Shown here: in pieces, positions 32,869 to 41,762 of the stretch | How the letters are laid out: every line of letters starts with the position of its first letter | How positions within the stretch are numbered: position 1 is the stretch's first letter | NCBI GenBank assembly: GCA_036261915.1 | Contig: DATAJX010000006.1 | Coordinates: 124,001 to 188,000 of the forward strand | Source: DATAJX01 sp036261915 | GTDB lineage: Bacteria > Pseudomonadota > Alphaproteobacteria > UBA2136 > UBA6156 | Direction of reading: 5' to 3' | DNA: 64,000 nucleotides | Position numbers and translations under genes: made by a program | The notes under the pieces: generated by a model | The model's database searches: none | What the model saw: the letters and a program-made list of their open reading frames with translations, nothing else | What the model was told of the DNA's origin: nothing

Positions 32869-32997
32869 ATTCTCAATCTCTCTTCATTCAGTTCTCTGGC
32901 GGAATTCCGCCAGCTTCCCCACTATGGGGCCTTCTCTCGAAGGGGGTTACGGGCAGCCGTTGGCGGCGCGTAACGGGGGGCTTATAGGGGCTAAACC

Positions 32998-34326
32998 CTA
33001 CCTGCGCAACATGTTTTTTAAATTATTCAAGCCGCCGCCGCGCAGCATCTTGGTCATCTGGTTCAGCTGTTCCTGCATCTTGGCCAGCTTGTTCACGTCC
33101 TGCACGGTGGTGCCGCTGCCCGCCGCAATGCGCAGGCGGCGCTTGGCGTTGAGCAATTTGGGGTTGGCGCGCTCGGTCGGCGTCATGCTGTCGATGATGG
33201 CGATCTGGCGGCTCAGTGCCTTTTTATCCAGCGCCTCGCCGGGTATCTTGCCGCGCAAGGCGCCCATGCCCGGCATCAGTTCCAGCATGGCGGCCATGCC
33301 GCCCATTTTGCGCATCATGTTCAGCTGTTTTTTGATGTCGGTGAAATCCATCTGCGCGCCGCTGATCAGCTTCTGCTCCAGCCGGGCGGTTTCGGTCTCG
33401 TCCACCGCGCCCTGCATTTTTTCCACCAGCGCCACCACGTCGCCCTGGCCCAATATGCGGCTGGCCAAACCGTCGGGGCGGAAAGGCTCGAACTTGTCGG
33501 TGGCCTCGCCGGTGCCCACAAACATGATCGGAACCCCGGTGATAAAGCGCAAACTCAACGCCGCGCCGCCGCGCGCATCGCCATCCAAACGGGTGAGTAT
33601 CAACCCCGTCAGCGGCACGGTGGTCTTGAACGCCTCGGCCACGCCCACGGCGCTCTGGCCCATTTGCGCATCGGCCACCAGCAACGTGGCGGCGGGCTTG
33701 CTTAACTTGTGAATTTCCGCCAGCTCATCCAGCAAATCCGGCGCCACATCCAAACGCCCGGCGGTGTCGAGGATCAGCACATCGGCCAGCGCTTTTTTTG
33801 CGGCAGCCAGCGCCTGCTTGGCGCGCTCGATCGGTTTCTTCGACTCGCTTTCCAACGCCGGCAGCTCAAGGCCCTTCGCCAGCGTCGCCAACTGCTCGAT
33901 GGCGGCCGGGCGGTGGGTATCAAGGCTGGCCAGGTACGGCCGCTTGCCCTGCTTGGCCAGCCATGCCGCCAGCTTGGCGCTACTGGTGGTTTTACCGCTG
34001 CCCTGCAAACCGCACATCAATATCACGGCGGGCGGGGCCACACCCAGCTCCGGCTCCTGCTGGCTACCCAGCAGTTCGATCAGCCCATCGTAAACGATCT
34101 TCACCACCTGCTGGCCGGGGTTCACACCGCCCAGCACCTTTTGCCCCACGGCCTGCTCGCGCACATGGGCAATTAAATGCTTGATGGCAGGCAGCGCCAC
34201 ATCGGCCTCAAGTAGCGCCAAACGCAAATCGCGCAGCGCGGCGTCTACATCGGCCTCGGTCAAAATGCCTTTACCGGTCAGGCTTTTAAACGCGCTTTGT
34301 AATTTATCGGCTAAAAAATCGAACAT
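32998..34326 (-). CDS. ffh: signal recognition particle GTPase Ffh
   Basis: 442 residues. NG domain with GLQGSGKTTSSAKLA (G1), LASLDTHRPAAIEQL, DTAGRLDVAPDLLDEL and LTRLDGDARGGAALS; the Met-rich M domain near the C-terminus (QLNMMRKMGGMAAMLELMPGMG, KMQEQLNQMTKMLRGGG) binds SRP RNA and signal sequences. Divergent from the next gene; ftsY lies 1 kb away. Confidence 0.97.
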   Translation of the reverse strand: MFDFLADKLQSAFKSLTGKGILTEADVDAALRDLRLALLEADVALPAIKHLIAHVREQAVGQKVLGGVNPGQQVVKIVYDGLIELLGSQQEPELGVAPPAVILMCGLQGSGKTTSSAKLAAWLAKQGKRPYLASLDTHRPAAIEQLATLAKGLELPALESESKKPIERAKQALAAAKKALADVLILDTAGRLDVAPDLLDELAEIHKLSKPAATLLVADAQMGQSAVGVAEAFKTTVPLTGLILTRLDGDARGGAALSLRFITGVPIMFVGTGEATDKFEPFRPDGLASRILGQGDVVALVEKMQGAVDETETARLEQKLISGAQMDFTDIKKQLNMMRKMGGMAAMLELMPGMGALRGKIPGEALDKKALSRQIAIIDSMTPTERANPKLLNAKRRLRIAAGSGTTVQDVNKLAKMQEQLNQMTKMLRGGGLNNLKNMLRR

Positions 34327-34387
34327 CGTTTTCTATTACCCGCAAACCGGGCGCACGGCAATGTTTGAAGTATACGGCCTGCGTCCG

Positions 34388-34399
34388 TACAGTGGCGCC
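34388..34399 (+). promoter_or_regulatory. putative leaderless promoter (-10 TACAGT)
   Basis: TACAGT ends six bases before the ATG at 34400 with no Shine-Dalgarno; TTGAAG lies at 34365-34370. Confidence 0.35.
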
Positions 34400-35326
34400 A
34401 TGCGTGCGCTCCTCATCACAATAATGCTCTTGTGCGCCCTGCCCGGCCTTGCGCTGGCCAAGGGCAAGGAACTCCCCCGCACCGCCAAAACCGCCGCGCA
34501 CGTCGGCAAGCTCGACGGCGCCAAGGCCCCCACCCTGCCCGCCATCGGCATGCCCAGCATTAGCGAAGACATCATCACCGAAAAGATGCCCGACACCACT
34601 CTGGCCACACAGCTGGAAAAAGCGAAAGAATGGGCGCTGGCGGCGCTCGAATGGCAACGCGTGGCCGAAGGCAGCAAGGGCAAGGGCCGCCTGAAGGCGA
34701 TAGAACACGCCGCCAAAAGCTACGAGCAGGTCGGCCAAAACGAAGGCGCGGCCCGCATGTGGCGCCAACTGGCCACCGAGCGCACCGGGCAGGAGCGCAT
34801 GTATGCGCTTTACCGGCTCAGCCAGCTGGTGAACGGCGACGAGCGCCGCGAGATCATCAGCAACCTCAAGGCCTTCGGTGGCCCGTTCGCCGAAGCCGTG
34901 CTGTACCGCGCGGTGTGGGAACAGGCGCAAACTGGCCCGGTGACCGAAACCTACGGCTTGCAAAAAGCCGCACAACTGCAGCAACGGCTGGCCGAAGCCG
35001 ACACCATGCTGCGGCGCCGCGCGGCCATGGCGGCGGCACTGGGCGTGGTGCCCGGCATGGGCCACGCCTACGCGGGTAAAACCAGCGTGGCGGCGGGCCT
35101 GCTGTGCGCCTGGAGCTTGCTGGGCTGGCTGTTTTTATGGTGCTGGCGCCGCCGCTGGTGGCCGTTCGTGGTGCTGTGGATGATACCGTTCTCCATCCTG
35201 TGGGGCACCAGCCCCGGCATGGCGGGCACCACGGCCGACGCGCAAAACGCCAAACTGCGCCAAACCCTGCTGAAGGACTGGACCGACCTCCACCCCGTCG
35301 ACCCGGTTGAAAACAACACCAATTAA
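34400..35326 (+). CDS. hypothetical membrane protein with TPR-like region
   Basis: 308 residues between ffh and ftsY. Signal peptide at 1-19 (ends GLALA). From about 70 to 190 the sequence shows helical, TPR-like repeats (LEKAKEWALAALEWQRVAEG, AAKSYEQVGQNEGAARMWRQLA). Then GVVPGMGHAYAGK, a motif seen in membrane proteins with paired helices, and two hydrophobic helices at about 232-270 separated by WRRRWW. Function unknown. The placing between the two SRP GTPases, 15 bases ahead of ftsY, suggests a role at the membrane in protein insertion, but that is inference from position. Confidence 0.7.
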   Translation: MRALLITIMLLCALPGLALAKGKELPRTAKTAAHVGKLDGAKAPTLPAIGMPSISEDIITEKMPDTTLATQLEKAKEWALAALEWQRVAEGSKGKGRLKAIEHAAKSYEQVGQNEGAARMWRQLATERTGQERMYALYRLSQLVNGDERREIISNLKAFGGPFAEAVLYRAVWEQAQTGPVTETYGLQKAAQLQQRLAEADTMLRRRAAMAAALGVVPGMGHAYAGKTSVAAGLLCAWSLLGWLFLWCWRRRWWPFVVLWMIPFSILWGTSPGMAGTTADAQNAKLRQTLLKDWTDLHPVDPVENNTN

Positions 35327-35341
35327 GGCCATAACCCCCCC

Positions 35342-36376
35342 ATGGGATGGCTCGACAAGCTCAAATCCGGCCTTAGTAAAACGTCTGAAAAGGTCAGCGC
35401 CGCGCTGGGCGTGAGCACGCCCGAAAAAGCGCCTGCGCCAAAAGCGGCCCCTGCCCCCAAGCCCGAAAAGCCCGCGCCCGCCAAAATTGAAAAACCCGCC
35501 GCGCCCGAACCGGCAAAACCAGGCACCCTCAAAAAGATCACCAAGGCCCTCAGCAAGGCGCTGGGCTTTGCCGGGCTGACGCCCGAGCAGACCGAGGCGC
35601 TCGAAGAAGCGCTCATCGCCGCCGACACCGGCCCGCGCCTGGCGGCCGAACTGGCGGCCGAAGTGGCCAAGGGCGGCCCCGAAAGCCCCGCCCACGCGCT
35701 GGCCGATGCACTGGAAAAACGCCTGCTGCCGCTGCAAGGCACCATCGCTTTCAACAACAAACCCGCCGTTATTTTGCTGGTGGGCGTCAACGGCAGCGGC
35801 AAAACCACCACGCTGGGCAAGCTGGCCGCGCGCTGGTCGGCCGATAAAAAGAAGGTCGTCGTCGGCGCCGCCGATACCTTCCGCGCTGGCGCCGTGGCCC
35901 AACTGGCCGAGTGGTGCGCGCGGGCCAAAGTGCCGCTCATCAAGGCCGAAACCGACAAGGCCGACCCCGCGGGCGTGGCCTACCAAACGGTCGAACAGGC
36001 GGTCAAAACCAAGGCCGACATCGCCATCATCGACACCGCGGGCCGCCTGCCCAACCGCGACGATCTCATGGCCGAACTCGCCAAGATCACCCGCGCGGTA
36101 AGCAAGGTGCTGCCCGACGTAAAACCCGAGGTCTGGCTGGTGCTCGACGCCACGCTCGGCCAGGCCACGCTGCAGCACGTCAAGCTGTTCAAGGCCGTGG
36201 CGGGGGTCACCGGGCTGGTGGTCACCAAGCTCGACAGCTCGGCCAAGGGCGGCTTTCTGGCCCCGCTGGCGGCCGAAGGCCTGCCGGTGGTCGCCATCGG
36301 CGTGGGCGAAGGCGTGGCCGACCTGGGCGATTTCAACGCCCGCGCGGTGGCGCAGGGCATGGCCGGGCTGGCCTAG
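35342..36376 (+). CDS. ftsY: SRP receptor FtsY
   Basis: 344 residues. A Lys/Ala/Pro-rich, low-complexity N-terminal region (about 15-60) replaces the acidic A domain; the NG domain carries LVGVNGSGKTTTLGKLA (G1), AADTFRAGAVAQL, IDTAGRLPNRDDLM and VVTKLDSSAKGG. It docks the ribosome-SRP complex at the membrane. No clear Shine-Dalgarno; CATAAC lies six bases before the ATG. Confidence 0.97.
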   Translation: MGWLDKLKSGLSKTSEKVSAALGVSTPEKAPAPKAAPAPKPEKPAPAKIEKPAAPEPAKPGTLKKITKALSKALGFAGLTPEQTEALEEALIAADTGPRLAAELAAEVAKGGPESPAHALADALEKRLLPLQGTIAFNNKPAVILLVGVNGSGKTTTLGKLAARWSADKKKVVVGAADTFRAGAVAQLAEWCARAKVPLIKAETDKADPAGVAYQTVEQAVKTKADIAIIDTAGRLPNRDDLMAELAKITRAVSKVLPDVKPEVWLVLDATLGQATLQHVKLFKAVAGVTGLVVTKLDSSAKGGFLAPLAAEGLPVVAIGVGEGVADLGDFNARAVAQGMAGLA

Positions 36377-36477
36377 CCGTTTCGCTCCAGGGGGCTTGAT
36401 TTTCCCCCGCCCCCGCCTCATATAAGCCCCACTAGCCAAGAAATATCTTCAAAAAAATCACCCTATGGAGGATTCGC

Positions 36478-36651
36478 ATGCGCCGTTCTCTCCTTAAATC
36501 AAGCATCCACAAGGCGTGGGTGAAAACCGACCCGGTCGTGGCCTTTATGCTCGGTGTGTGCATGCTGGCATTTGCAGGCATCGTCGGCCTCGGCTTCGGC
36601 ATTATCGGCGGCGCCGTGGCGCTGGGCCGCAAGGCCGGGCTGTTGGCCTGA
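36478..36651 (+). CDS. 57-residue single-helix membrane protein
   Basis: A small protein with a basic N-terminus (MRRSLLKSSIHKAWVKTD) and one long hydrophobic helix (VAFMLGVCMLAFAGIVGLGF) followed by a glycine-rich end. GGAGG lies six bases before the ATG. A TTGATT box and TATAAG are seen upstream with a rather long 19-base spacer. A terminator follows. No family recognised. Confidence 0.65.
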   Translation: MRRSLLKSSIHKAWVKTDPVVAFMLGVCMLAFAGIVGLGFGIIGGAVALGRKAGLLA

Positions 36652-36710
36652 CCCCCCATCCCGCGCCCTCGGGCGGGTGCGTCGGCGGGCTTTTCAGCCG
36701 CCGCGCAAAA

Positions 36711-36741
36711 AACGGCCCTGTGTCCCGCAGGGTCGTTTTTT
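36711..36741 (+). terminator. rho-independent terminator
   Basis: AACGGCCCTG..CAGGGTCGTT with a T tract; 60 bases after the 57-residue gene. Confidence 0.75.
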
Positions 36742-36807
36742 ATTTGATAACCCCGCCGCCCCGTTCTAAAACACCGCCATCACCATCCCGTTCTTCGCGA
36801 GGTCATT

Positions 36808-37182
36808 ATGCTCACCGTCGCCTCCTCCTATTCCCTGCCCGGCCTCAACCCCACCGAAAAACAGTGCGCCGACCTGCTGCTGCCCATGCTGGTCATCGAC
36901 GTCCAGCGCGACGCCACCCACCGCAATTGCAAGTGGAAGGTCGGCAATACCGTGCATATCCTCACCCTGTTCGGTGTGCACCATGCCAAAGTGTCCGAAG
37001 TGCTGGGCGACATGTGCAACGCGCGCAAGGTGCGCTTCTGGCACGACCACAAAGCCTGCCAGGTCTGCATCGTCGGCTTCGTGGCCGAAGAAGACTTCAG
37101 GCAGGTGGCCGAAAAGGTCCACGACCGCCAGTGGGCGTTCGAAATGCACGAGTTCACCATCGGCGCCATCGTGCTCCACTAG
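36808..37182 (+). CDS. 124-residue hypothetical protein
   Basis: A soluble protein with several Cys and His residues (CKWKVGNTVHI, GVHHAK, HDHKACQVC), suggesting but not proving metal binding. No family recognised. GAGG lies seven bases before the ATG, and a bidirectional terminator shared with acnA follows. No signal peptide or membrane helix. Confidence 0.7.
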   Translation: MLTVASSYSLPGLNPTEKQCADLLLPMLVIDVQRDATHRNCKWKVGNTVHILTLFGVHHAKVSEVLGDMCNARKVRFWHDHKACQVCIVGFVAEEDFRQVAEKVHDRQWAFEMHEFTIGAIVLH

Positions 37183-37188
37183 CGTAAA

Positions 37189-37216
37189 AAAACGGCCCCA
37201 TTCACGGGGCCGTTTT
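37189..37216. terminator. bidirectional terminator
   Basis: AAAACGGCCCC-ATTCAC-GGGGCCGTTTT between the 124-residue gene and acnA. Confidence 0.85.
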
Positions 37217-37230
37217 CGTTTGGCGTATGG

Positions 37231-39528
37231 TTAAGCCACCTTCTGGTTCAACGCATTCAACGCACTGCCGGCCTTGAACCACGCGATCTGCTCGGCGTTG
37301 AAGGTGTGGTTCAGCTGAATGTCCACGGTGCTGCCGTCGGCATGCGTGATGCGGCCGTTCAGCGGCTGGCCCGGGGCAATGCCGTTCAAGCCGGTCACCG
37401 ATATCTTGTCGGCTTCCTCGATCAGGTCGTAATCGGCCGGGTTGGCAAACGTCAGCGGCAGCACGCCCTGCTTTTTCAGGTTGCTTTGGTGAATACGCGC
37501 AAAGCTGCGGGCAATGGCCACGCGGCAGCCCAGCCAGCGCGGGCACATGGCGGCGTGCTCGCGGCTACTGCCTTCACCCACGTTCTGGTCGCCCACAAAG
37601 GCCCAGCCAAGGCCGCGCGCCTTGTAATCGCGCGCCACGGCGGCGGGGGTGTCCTCGGCGCCGGTAAACTGGTTCTTCACCTTGCCACTCTGGCCGGTAA
37701 AGGCGTTCACCACGCCCAGGTACATGTTGTTGGAAATGTTATCGAGGTGCCCGCGGAACTTCAGCCACGGCCCGGCCTGGCTGATATGGTCGGTGGTGCA
37801 CTTGCCCTTGGCCTTTTCCAGCAACGGCAGGTCAATGTAGTCCTTGCCGTCCCACACGGGGAAAGGCTTCAGCAGCTGCAAGCGGTCGCTCTTGGGGTCC
37901 ACCACCACGTCGGGCTGCTTGCCCGCCTTGGGGCCCGCATAACCTTTTTCGTCGGGGATGAATCCCTTGCCCGGCACCTGGTCAACCTGCCCCGGCGCGC
38001 GGAGCATGAATTCCTTGCCGTCGGCACCCATCACGGGGGTGTTGAACGGGTCGAGGTCGAGCCGCCCGAACACCGCATACGCCAGCACCGTTTCCGGCGA
38101 AGCGAGGAAGCTGCACGTGCTGGCAAAGCCGTCGTTGCGCTTGGGGAAGTTGCGGTTGTAGCTGCTGATGATGCTGTTGGGCGTGCCTTCCTTCACGTCG
38201 TCGCGCTTCCACTGCCCGATGCACGGGCCGCAGGCGTTGGCCAGCACCACGGCGCCCAGCTTTTCCAGTTTTTCCATCTGGCCGTCGCGTTTGATGGTGG
38301 CGTTCACCTGCTCGCTGCCGGGGGTCACCACCAGCGGGGTTTTCAGCTTCACGCCGTGGGCCAGCAGCTGGTCGGCCAGAATGGCGATGCGGCCCATGTC
38401 CTCGTAGCTGCTGTTGGTGCAGCTGCCGATCAGCGCATAGCGCAGGTCGGCGGGCGCGGCCTTGCCGCCGTTTATTTTCTGCACCTTGTCGCTGGTCAGG
38501 TGCGCCGCCATGTTGGCGGTGGTGCTGTGCAGGTCGGGGCTGTGCGGGCCCACCAGCGCGGGTTCAAGCGCGCTCAGGTCAATGTCGATCACCAGGTCAT
38601 AATATTTCTCGGGGTTGGCGGCGGTTTCGGGGTCGGCCACAACCAGGTCGGCGTTCTTGTGGATGATCGGCAGCAGGTTCTCGCGTGCCGTCACCTTCAG
38701 GTACGCATCCATGCCCGCGTCGTAGGGGAAAATACTGGTGGTCGCCCCCAGCTCGGCACCCATGTTGCAAATGGTGCCCTTGCCGGTGGCGCTAATGCTG
38801 GCGCAACCTTCGCCGAAGTACTCGATCACGCGGTTGGTGCCGCCTTCCACGGTCAAAATGTCCAGCAGCTTCAAAATCACGTCCTTCGGCGCGGCCCAGC
38901 CTTGCAGCTTGCCGGTCAGGCGCACGCCCACAATGTTCGGGTGCAGCACTTCCCACGGCAGGCCCACCATCACGTCAACGGCGTCGGCGCCGCCCACGCC
39001 GCTGGCAAAGCTGCCTAAGCCCCCGGCGTTGGGGGTGTGGCTGTCGGTCCCGATCATCATCATGCCGGGGAAAGCATATTGCTCCAGCACCACCTGGTGG
39101 ATGATCCCGCTGCCCGGCTTCCAGAAACCAAAGCCGTAGCGCTGCCCGGCGGCCGAAAGGAAGTTATACACCTCCTTGTTCTCGGTGTTGGCGGTGGCCA
39201 GGTCTTCTTCCCAGCCCTTGTAGGCGCGTATCAGGTGGTCGCAGTGAATGGTCGTCGGCGCGGCGGCTTCGTCCTTCTGCGCCTGCATGAATTGCAAAAT
39301 GGCCATCTGCGCGGTGGCATCCTGCAAAGCCACGCGGTCGGGGTTCACTTCCATGTAGCTTTCGCCGCGCTTCAGCTCGGCGGTGTTGGGGTCGCGCAGG
39401 TGGCCGTAAAAGATCTTTTCGGTCAGGGTCAGCGGGCGGCCCAAACGCTTGCGGATAACCTCAAGGTTCTTGCGGGTAGTGGCGTACACTTTTTCGACAA
39501 AAGCCGGGGTCGATTCGATCTGGGGCAT
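37231..39528 (-). CDS. acn: aconitate hydratase, mitochondrial type
   Basis: 765 residues. Aconitase converts citrate to isocitrate with a 4Fe-4S cluster. Cluster Cys are in IGSCTNSSYED and ANACGPCIGQW; the C-terminal swivel domain has the SSREHAAMCPRWLG and RSFARIHQSNLKKQGVLPL blocks. Overall length, the opening (LTEKIFYGHLRDP, YMEVNPDRVALQDATAQMA) and GTDSHTPNAGGLG match the mitochondrial/Cytophaga-type group rather than the roughly 890-residue AcnA (IRP-like) enzyme common in alphaproteobacteria. The start MPQIES is preferred; a longer frame to 39624 runs over the palindrome side. No other TCA gene is adjacent. Confidence 0.95.
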   Translation of the reverse strand: MPQIESTPAFVEKVYATTRKNLEVIRKRLGRPLTLTEKIFYGHLRDPNTAELKRGESYMEVNPDRVALQDATAQMAILQFMQAQKDEAAAPTTIHCDHLIRAYKGWEEDLATANTENKEVYNFLSAAGQRYGFGFWKPGSGIIHQVVLEQYAFPGMMMIGTDSHTPNAGGLGSFASGVGGADAVDVMVGLPWEVLHPNIVGVRLTGKLQGWAAPKDVILKLLDILTVEGGTNRVIEYFGEGCASISATGKGTICNMGAELGATTSIFPYDAGMDAYLKVTARENLLPIIHKNADLVVADPETAANPEKYYDLVIDIDLSALEPALVGPHSPDLHSTTANMAAHLTSDKVQKINGGKAAPADLRYALIGSCTNSSYEDMGRIAILADQLLAHGVKLKTPLVVTPGSEQVNATIKRDGQMEKLEKLGAVVLANACGPCIGQWKRDDVKEGTPNSIISSYNRNFPKRNDGFASTCSFLASPETVLAYAVFGRLDLDPFNTPVMGADGKEFMLRAPGQVDQVPGKGFIPDEKGYAGPKAGKQPDVVVDPKSDRLQLLKPFPVWDGKDYIDLPLLEKAKGKCTTDHISQAGPWLKFRGHLDNISNNMYLGVVNAFTGQSGKVKNQFTGAEDTPAAVARDYKARGLGWAFVGDQNVGEGSSREHAAMCPRWLGCRVAIARSFARIHQSNLKKQGVLPLTFANPADYDLIEEADKISVTGLNGIAPGQPLNGRITHADGSTVDIQLNHTFNAEQIAWFKAGSALNALNQKVA

Positions 39529-39629
39529 GGTGTTCTCTGTTCGGTTATTTTCTTCAAAATTCGATAGCCGCCACCATAGGCCCATAGCGCCAAACCGTAA
39601 AGCCCAAGGCGGAATATCCGACAAAGAAA

Positions 39630-39653
39630 AGGGCTGCCATATGGCAGCCCTTG
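39630..39653. repeat. 24-bp perfect palindrome
   Basis: AAGGGCTGCCAT directly followed by its reverse complement ATGGCAGCCCTT, no spacer; about 100 bases upstream of acnA. Could be an operator or a hairpin; T residues are few. Confidence 0.85.
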
Positions 39654-39752
39654 AAGTTGGTTAGCTCTAACGACACATCAAAACGCGATGCACCGAGATA
39701 CATTGTTTGGCGGTTAAGGGGTTTAAGCCCTCCGCGATTTAAAAACCCCCTT

Positions 39753-39818
39753 TCAAACCGAGGCTGAACCGAATCTGAGGTGCGAATGGCGCCGGTAACT
39801 CATTTTCATGTTCTTCAT
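39753..39818 (-). CDS. possible 21-residue microprotein
   Basis: A 21-codon ORF (MKNMKMSYRRHSHLRFGSASV would slightly exceed a short motif; key features are three Met in the first six residues and a basic RRHSHLR centre) preceded by AGGAG six bases from the ATG. It lies 43 bases after the basic protein gene on the same strand. It may be a real peptide or a leader; evidence is only the Shine-Dalgarno. Confidence 0.25.
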   Translation of the reverse strand: MKNMKMSYRRHSHLRFGSASV

Positions 39819-39861
39819 GCAGTACTCCTGGGTTGTGCCACACTTAGGCGGCGGGGGTGGT

Positions 39862-40401
39862 TCAGGAAAAACGCGCGGCCCGCAGGTCGTGCGGCCGCAT
39901 CGTCTTGTTGTGGCGGGGCAGCATGAACGCTTCCGGAACCGGAACCTGGGCGGCTTCGGCTTTCGGCGATTCACTCTGCCAGGGGGTCAGGTCACCGGTC
40001 ATCTTCTGGGCCTTGCCAACCTTGTTGGGGTTGCGCGGGGTCTGGGCCGGGCCGGGCTTTTTAAGCCCGTACTTGCCGCGCATGGCTTCGGCCGAAGCCG
40101 TCACCACCTTGCGGGGCGGGCGCTGGCCCACCAGCGCATACCGGGTCGAAACCTTCGGCCCCATCACATGCAACGCCACGGGCGTGGGGGCGGTCCTGTT
40201 CGCGCAAACTTCCCGAACAGGGCCGGCCACCAGGGGCCGGGCTTTTGGTTTTTTCGGCTTGCCGAGCAGCATGCGCAGCAAAACGCGGGCCTCTTCCGGC
40301 GAATAGTACCGGGCCAGCAACCGGCGATACCGGCGCGAAACCGAAGCCAAACCACTGTTCTTGAAGATCAGCGCGCTATGGACTTTCAATGTCAACCTCA
40401 T
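39862..40401 (-). CDS. hypothetical basic protein
   Basis: 179 residues, rich in Arg, Lys and Pro, with no membrane helix. Features: RRYRRLLARYYSPEEARVLLRMLLGKPKKP (helical, basic) near the N-terminus, and a long flexible stretch with KKPGPAQTPRNPNKVGKAQK. It might bind nucleic acid but no domain is recognised. I use the ATG at 40401; a TTG at 40455 would extend it. Neither has a clear Shine-Dalgarno, so the gene is less certain than its length suggests. Confidence 0.5.
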   Translation of the reverse strand: MRLTLKVHSALIFKNSGLASVSRRYRRLLARYYSPEEARVLLRMLLGKPKKPKARPLVAGPVREVCANRTAPTPVALHVMGPKVSTRYALVGQRPPRKVVTASAEAMRGKYGLKKPGPAQTPRNPNKVGKAQKMTGDLTPWQSESPKAEAAQVPVPEAFMLPRHNKTMRPHDLRAARFS

Positions 40402-40562
40402 GGGGTTGGAGGGGGAGAGAGGGGGGCAACAATTGGGGGTTGAAAACCACGACAAAAGTTGCGGTGAGACTTAAGTACACAAGTTGTATGCCATGCACCG
40501 CTTGCCGCTGCAAGGGGGTGGGCGTAGGTTGGGGGCCATAAACGCCTCAAGGAGAAGCACCG

Positions 40563-41762
40563 ATGCCACAACTCGCCGATCGCATGTCCACCCTGCAACC
40601 CTCCGCCATCATCCGCATGGCCCAAAAAGCGGCCGATCTGAAGGCTTCCGGCCAAAAGATCGCCTCCCTCAGCATCGGCGTGCCCGGCTTCACCCCGCCC
40701 GAATACGTGTACGAAGCCGCCCTCAAGGCGGTCAAAGCCGACAGCGGCGAGTACCTCCCCGGCCGCGGCAGCAAGGGCCTGCTCGAAGCCTTCATCAAAA
40801 CGCAGGCGGCCAAGGGGTTCATATACGGCATGGCCGAGGTCTGCGCCCAGCCCGGCGGCAAGGGCGCGCTGTTTAATTTGCTGCTGGCGCTGGTCAACCC
40901 GGGCGACAGGGTGCTCATCCCCGCCCCCTATTGGGCCAGCTACCCCGAAATGGCCAAGCTGGTCGGCGGCGTGCCGGTCACGCCCTATGCCGGCCCCGAA
41001 AACAATTACAAACTCACCGCCGAACAGCTCAGCGCCCAACTGGGCGACGACGTGACGGTGCTCATCTTCAACAGCCCGTCCAACCCCACCGGCATGGTGT
41101 ATAGCCGCGCCGAACTCGAGGGCATCGCCGCCGTGCTGCGCAAGCACCCCGACCTCTGGATCATCTCCGACGACATCTACGACCACCTGATTTTCAGCGG
41201 CGAACAGCGCGCCACCCACCTGCTCGACGTCGCACCCGATTTGAAGGACCGCCTCATCATCGTGCAAAGCATCAGCAAAACCTACGGCATGCCGGGCTGG
41301 CGCGTGGGTCTGGTGGCCGGGCCCAAACCGGTGGTTTCGGCGCTGGTCGACATGGCCAGCCAAAGCTTCACCAACCTGCCCGCGGTGCCCATGGCGGCGG
41401 CCGAGGCCGCGCTGAATGGCCCGCTCGATTTCCTCGCGCCGCAACTGGGGCGCCTGCAAAAGCACCGCGACCTCACCCTCGCCGCGCTCAAAAAACTCGG
41501 GCTGGAATGCCCCACCCCGCAGGGCGCGTTCTACGTGTTCCCCAACATCAAAAACGCCCTGGGCAAAACCAGCGCGGGCGGGGCTGTCATTAAAACCGAC
41601 GAAGACTTCTGCACCGCCCTGCTGGCCGAACAGCAAGTCGCGGCCGTCCCCGGCGGCGCGTTCGGCGACAAACACGCCATCCGGCTCTCCTACGCCGGAA
41701 AAGAGCCCGACCTGCTGGCCGGGCTCGAAGGGCTCACAAAGTTCGTGACGTCGCTTAAATAA
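40563..41762 (+). CDS. class I aminotransferase (aspartate/aromatic type)
   Basis: 399-residue PLP-dependent aminotransferase: substrate-side GVPGFTPPEYV, PLP-binding NSPSNPTGMVYS, ISDDIYDHLIF, and the Schiff-base lysine in SISKTYGMPGWRVGLVAG. Closest in pattern to AspC/AatA-type aspartate aminotransferases. AAGGAG lies nine bases before the ATG. Its end overlaps the convergent atpC by eight bases. Confidence 0.92.
   Translation: MPQLADRMSTLQPSAIIRMAQKAADLKASGQKIASLSIGVPGFTPPEYVYEAALKAVKADSGEYLPGRGSKGLLEAFIKTQAAKGFIYGMAEVCAQPGGKGALFNLLLALVNPGDRVLIPAPYWASYPEMAKLVGGVPVTPYAGPENNYKLTAEQLSAQLGDDVTVLIFNSPSNPTGMVYSRAELEGIAAVLRKHPDLWIISDDIYDHLIFSGEQRATHLLDVAPDLKDRLIIVQSISKTYGMPGWRVGLVAGPKPVVSALVDMASQSFTNLPAVPMAAAEAALNGPLDFLAPQLGRLQKHRDLTLAALKKLGLECPTPQGAFYVFPNIKNALGKTSAGGAVIKTDEDFCTALLAEQQVAAVPGGAFGDKHAIRLSYAGKEPDLLAGLEGLTKFVTSLK

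Larger units (their letters stand above)
39529..39861. other. intergenic region upstream of acnA
   Basis: This 333-base gap contains the 24-bp palindrome (39630-39653), a 21-codon ORF with a good Shine-Dalgarno on the minus strand (39753-39818), and GGGGGTTTTTAAAT/TTAAACCCC complementarity near 39714-39752. No longer gene is supported. Confidence 0.5.
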
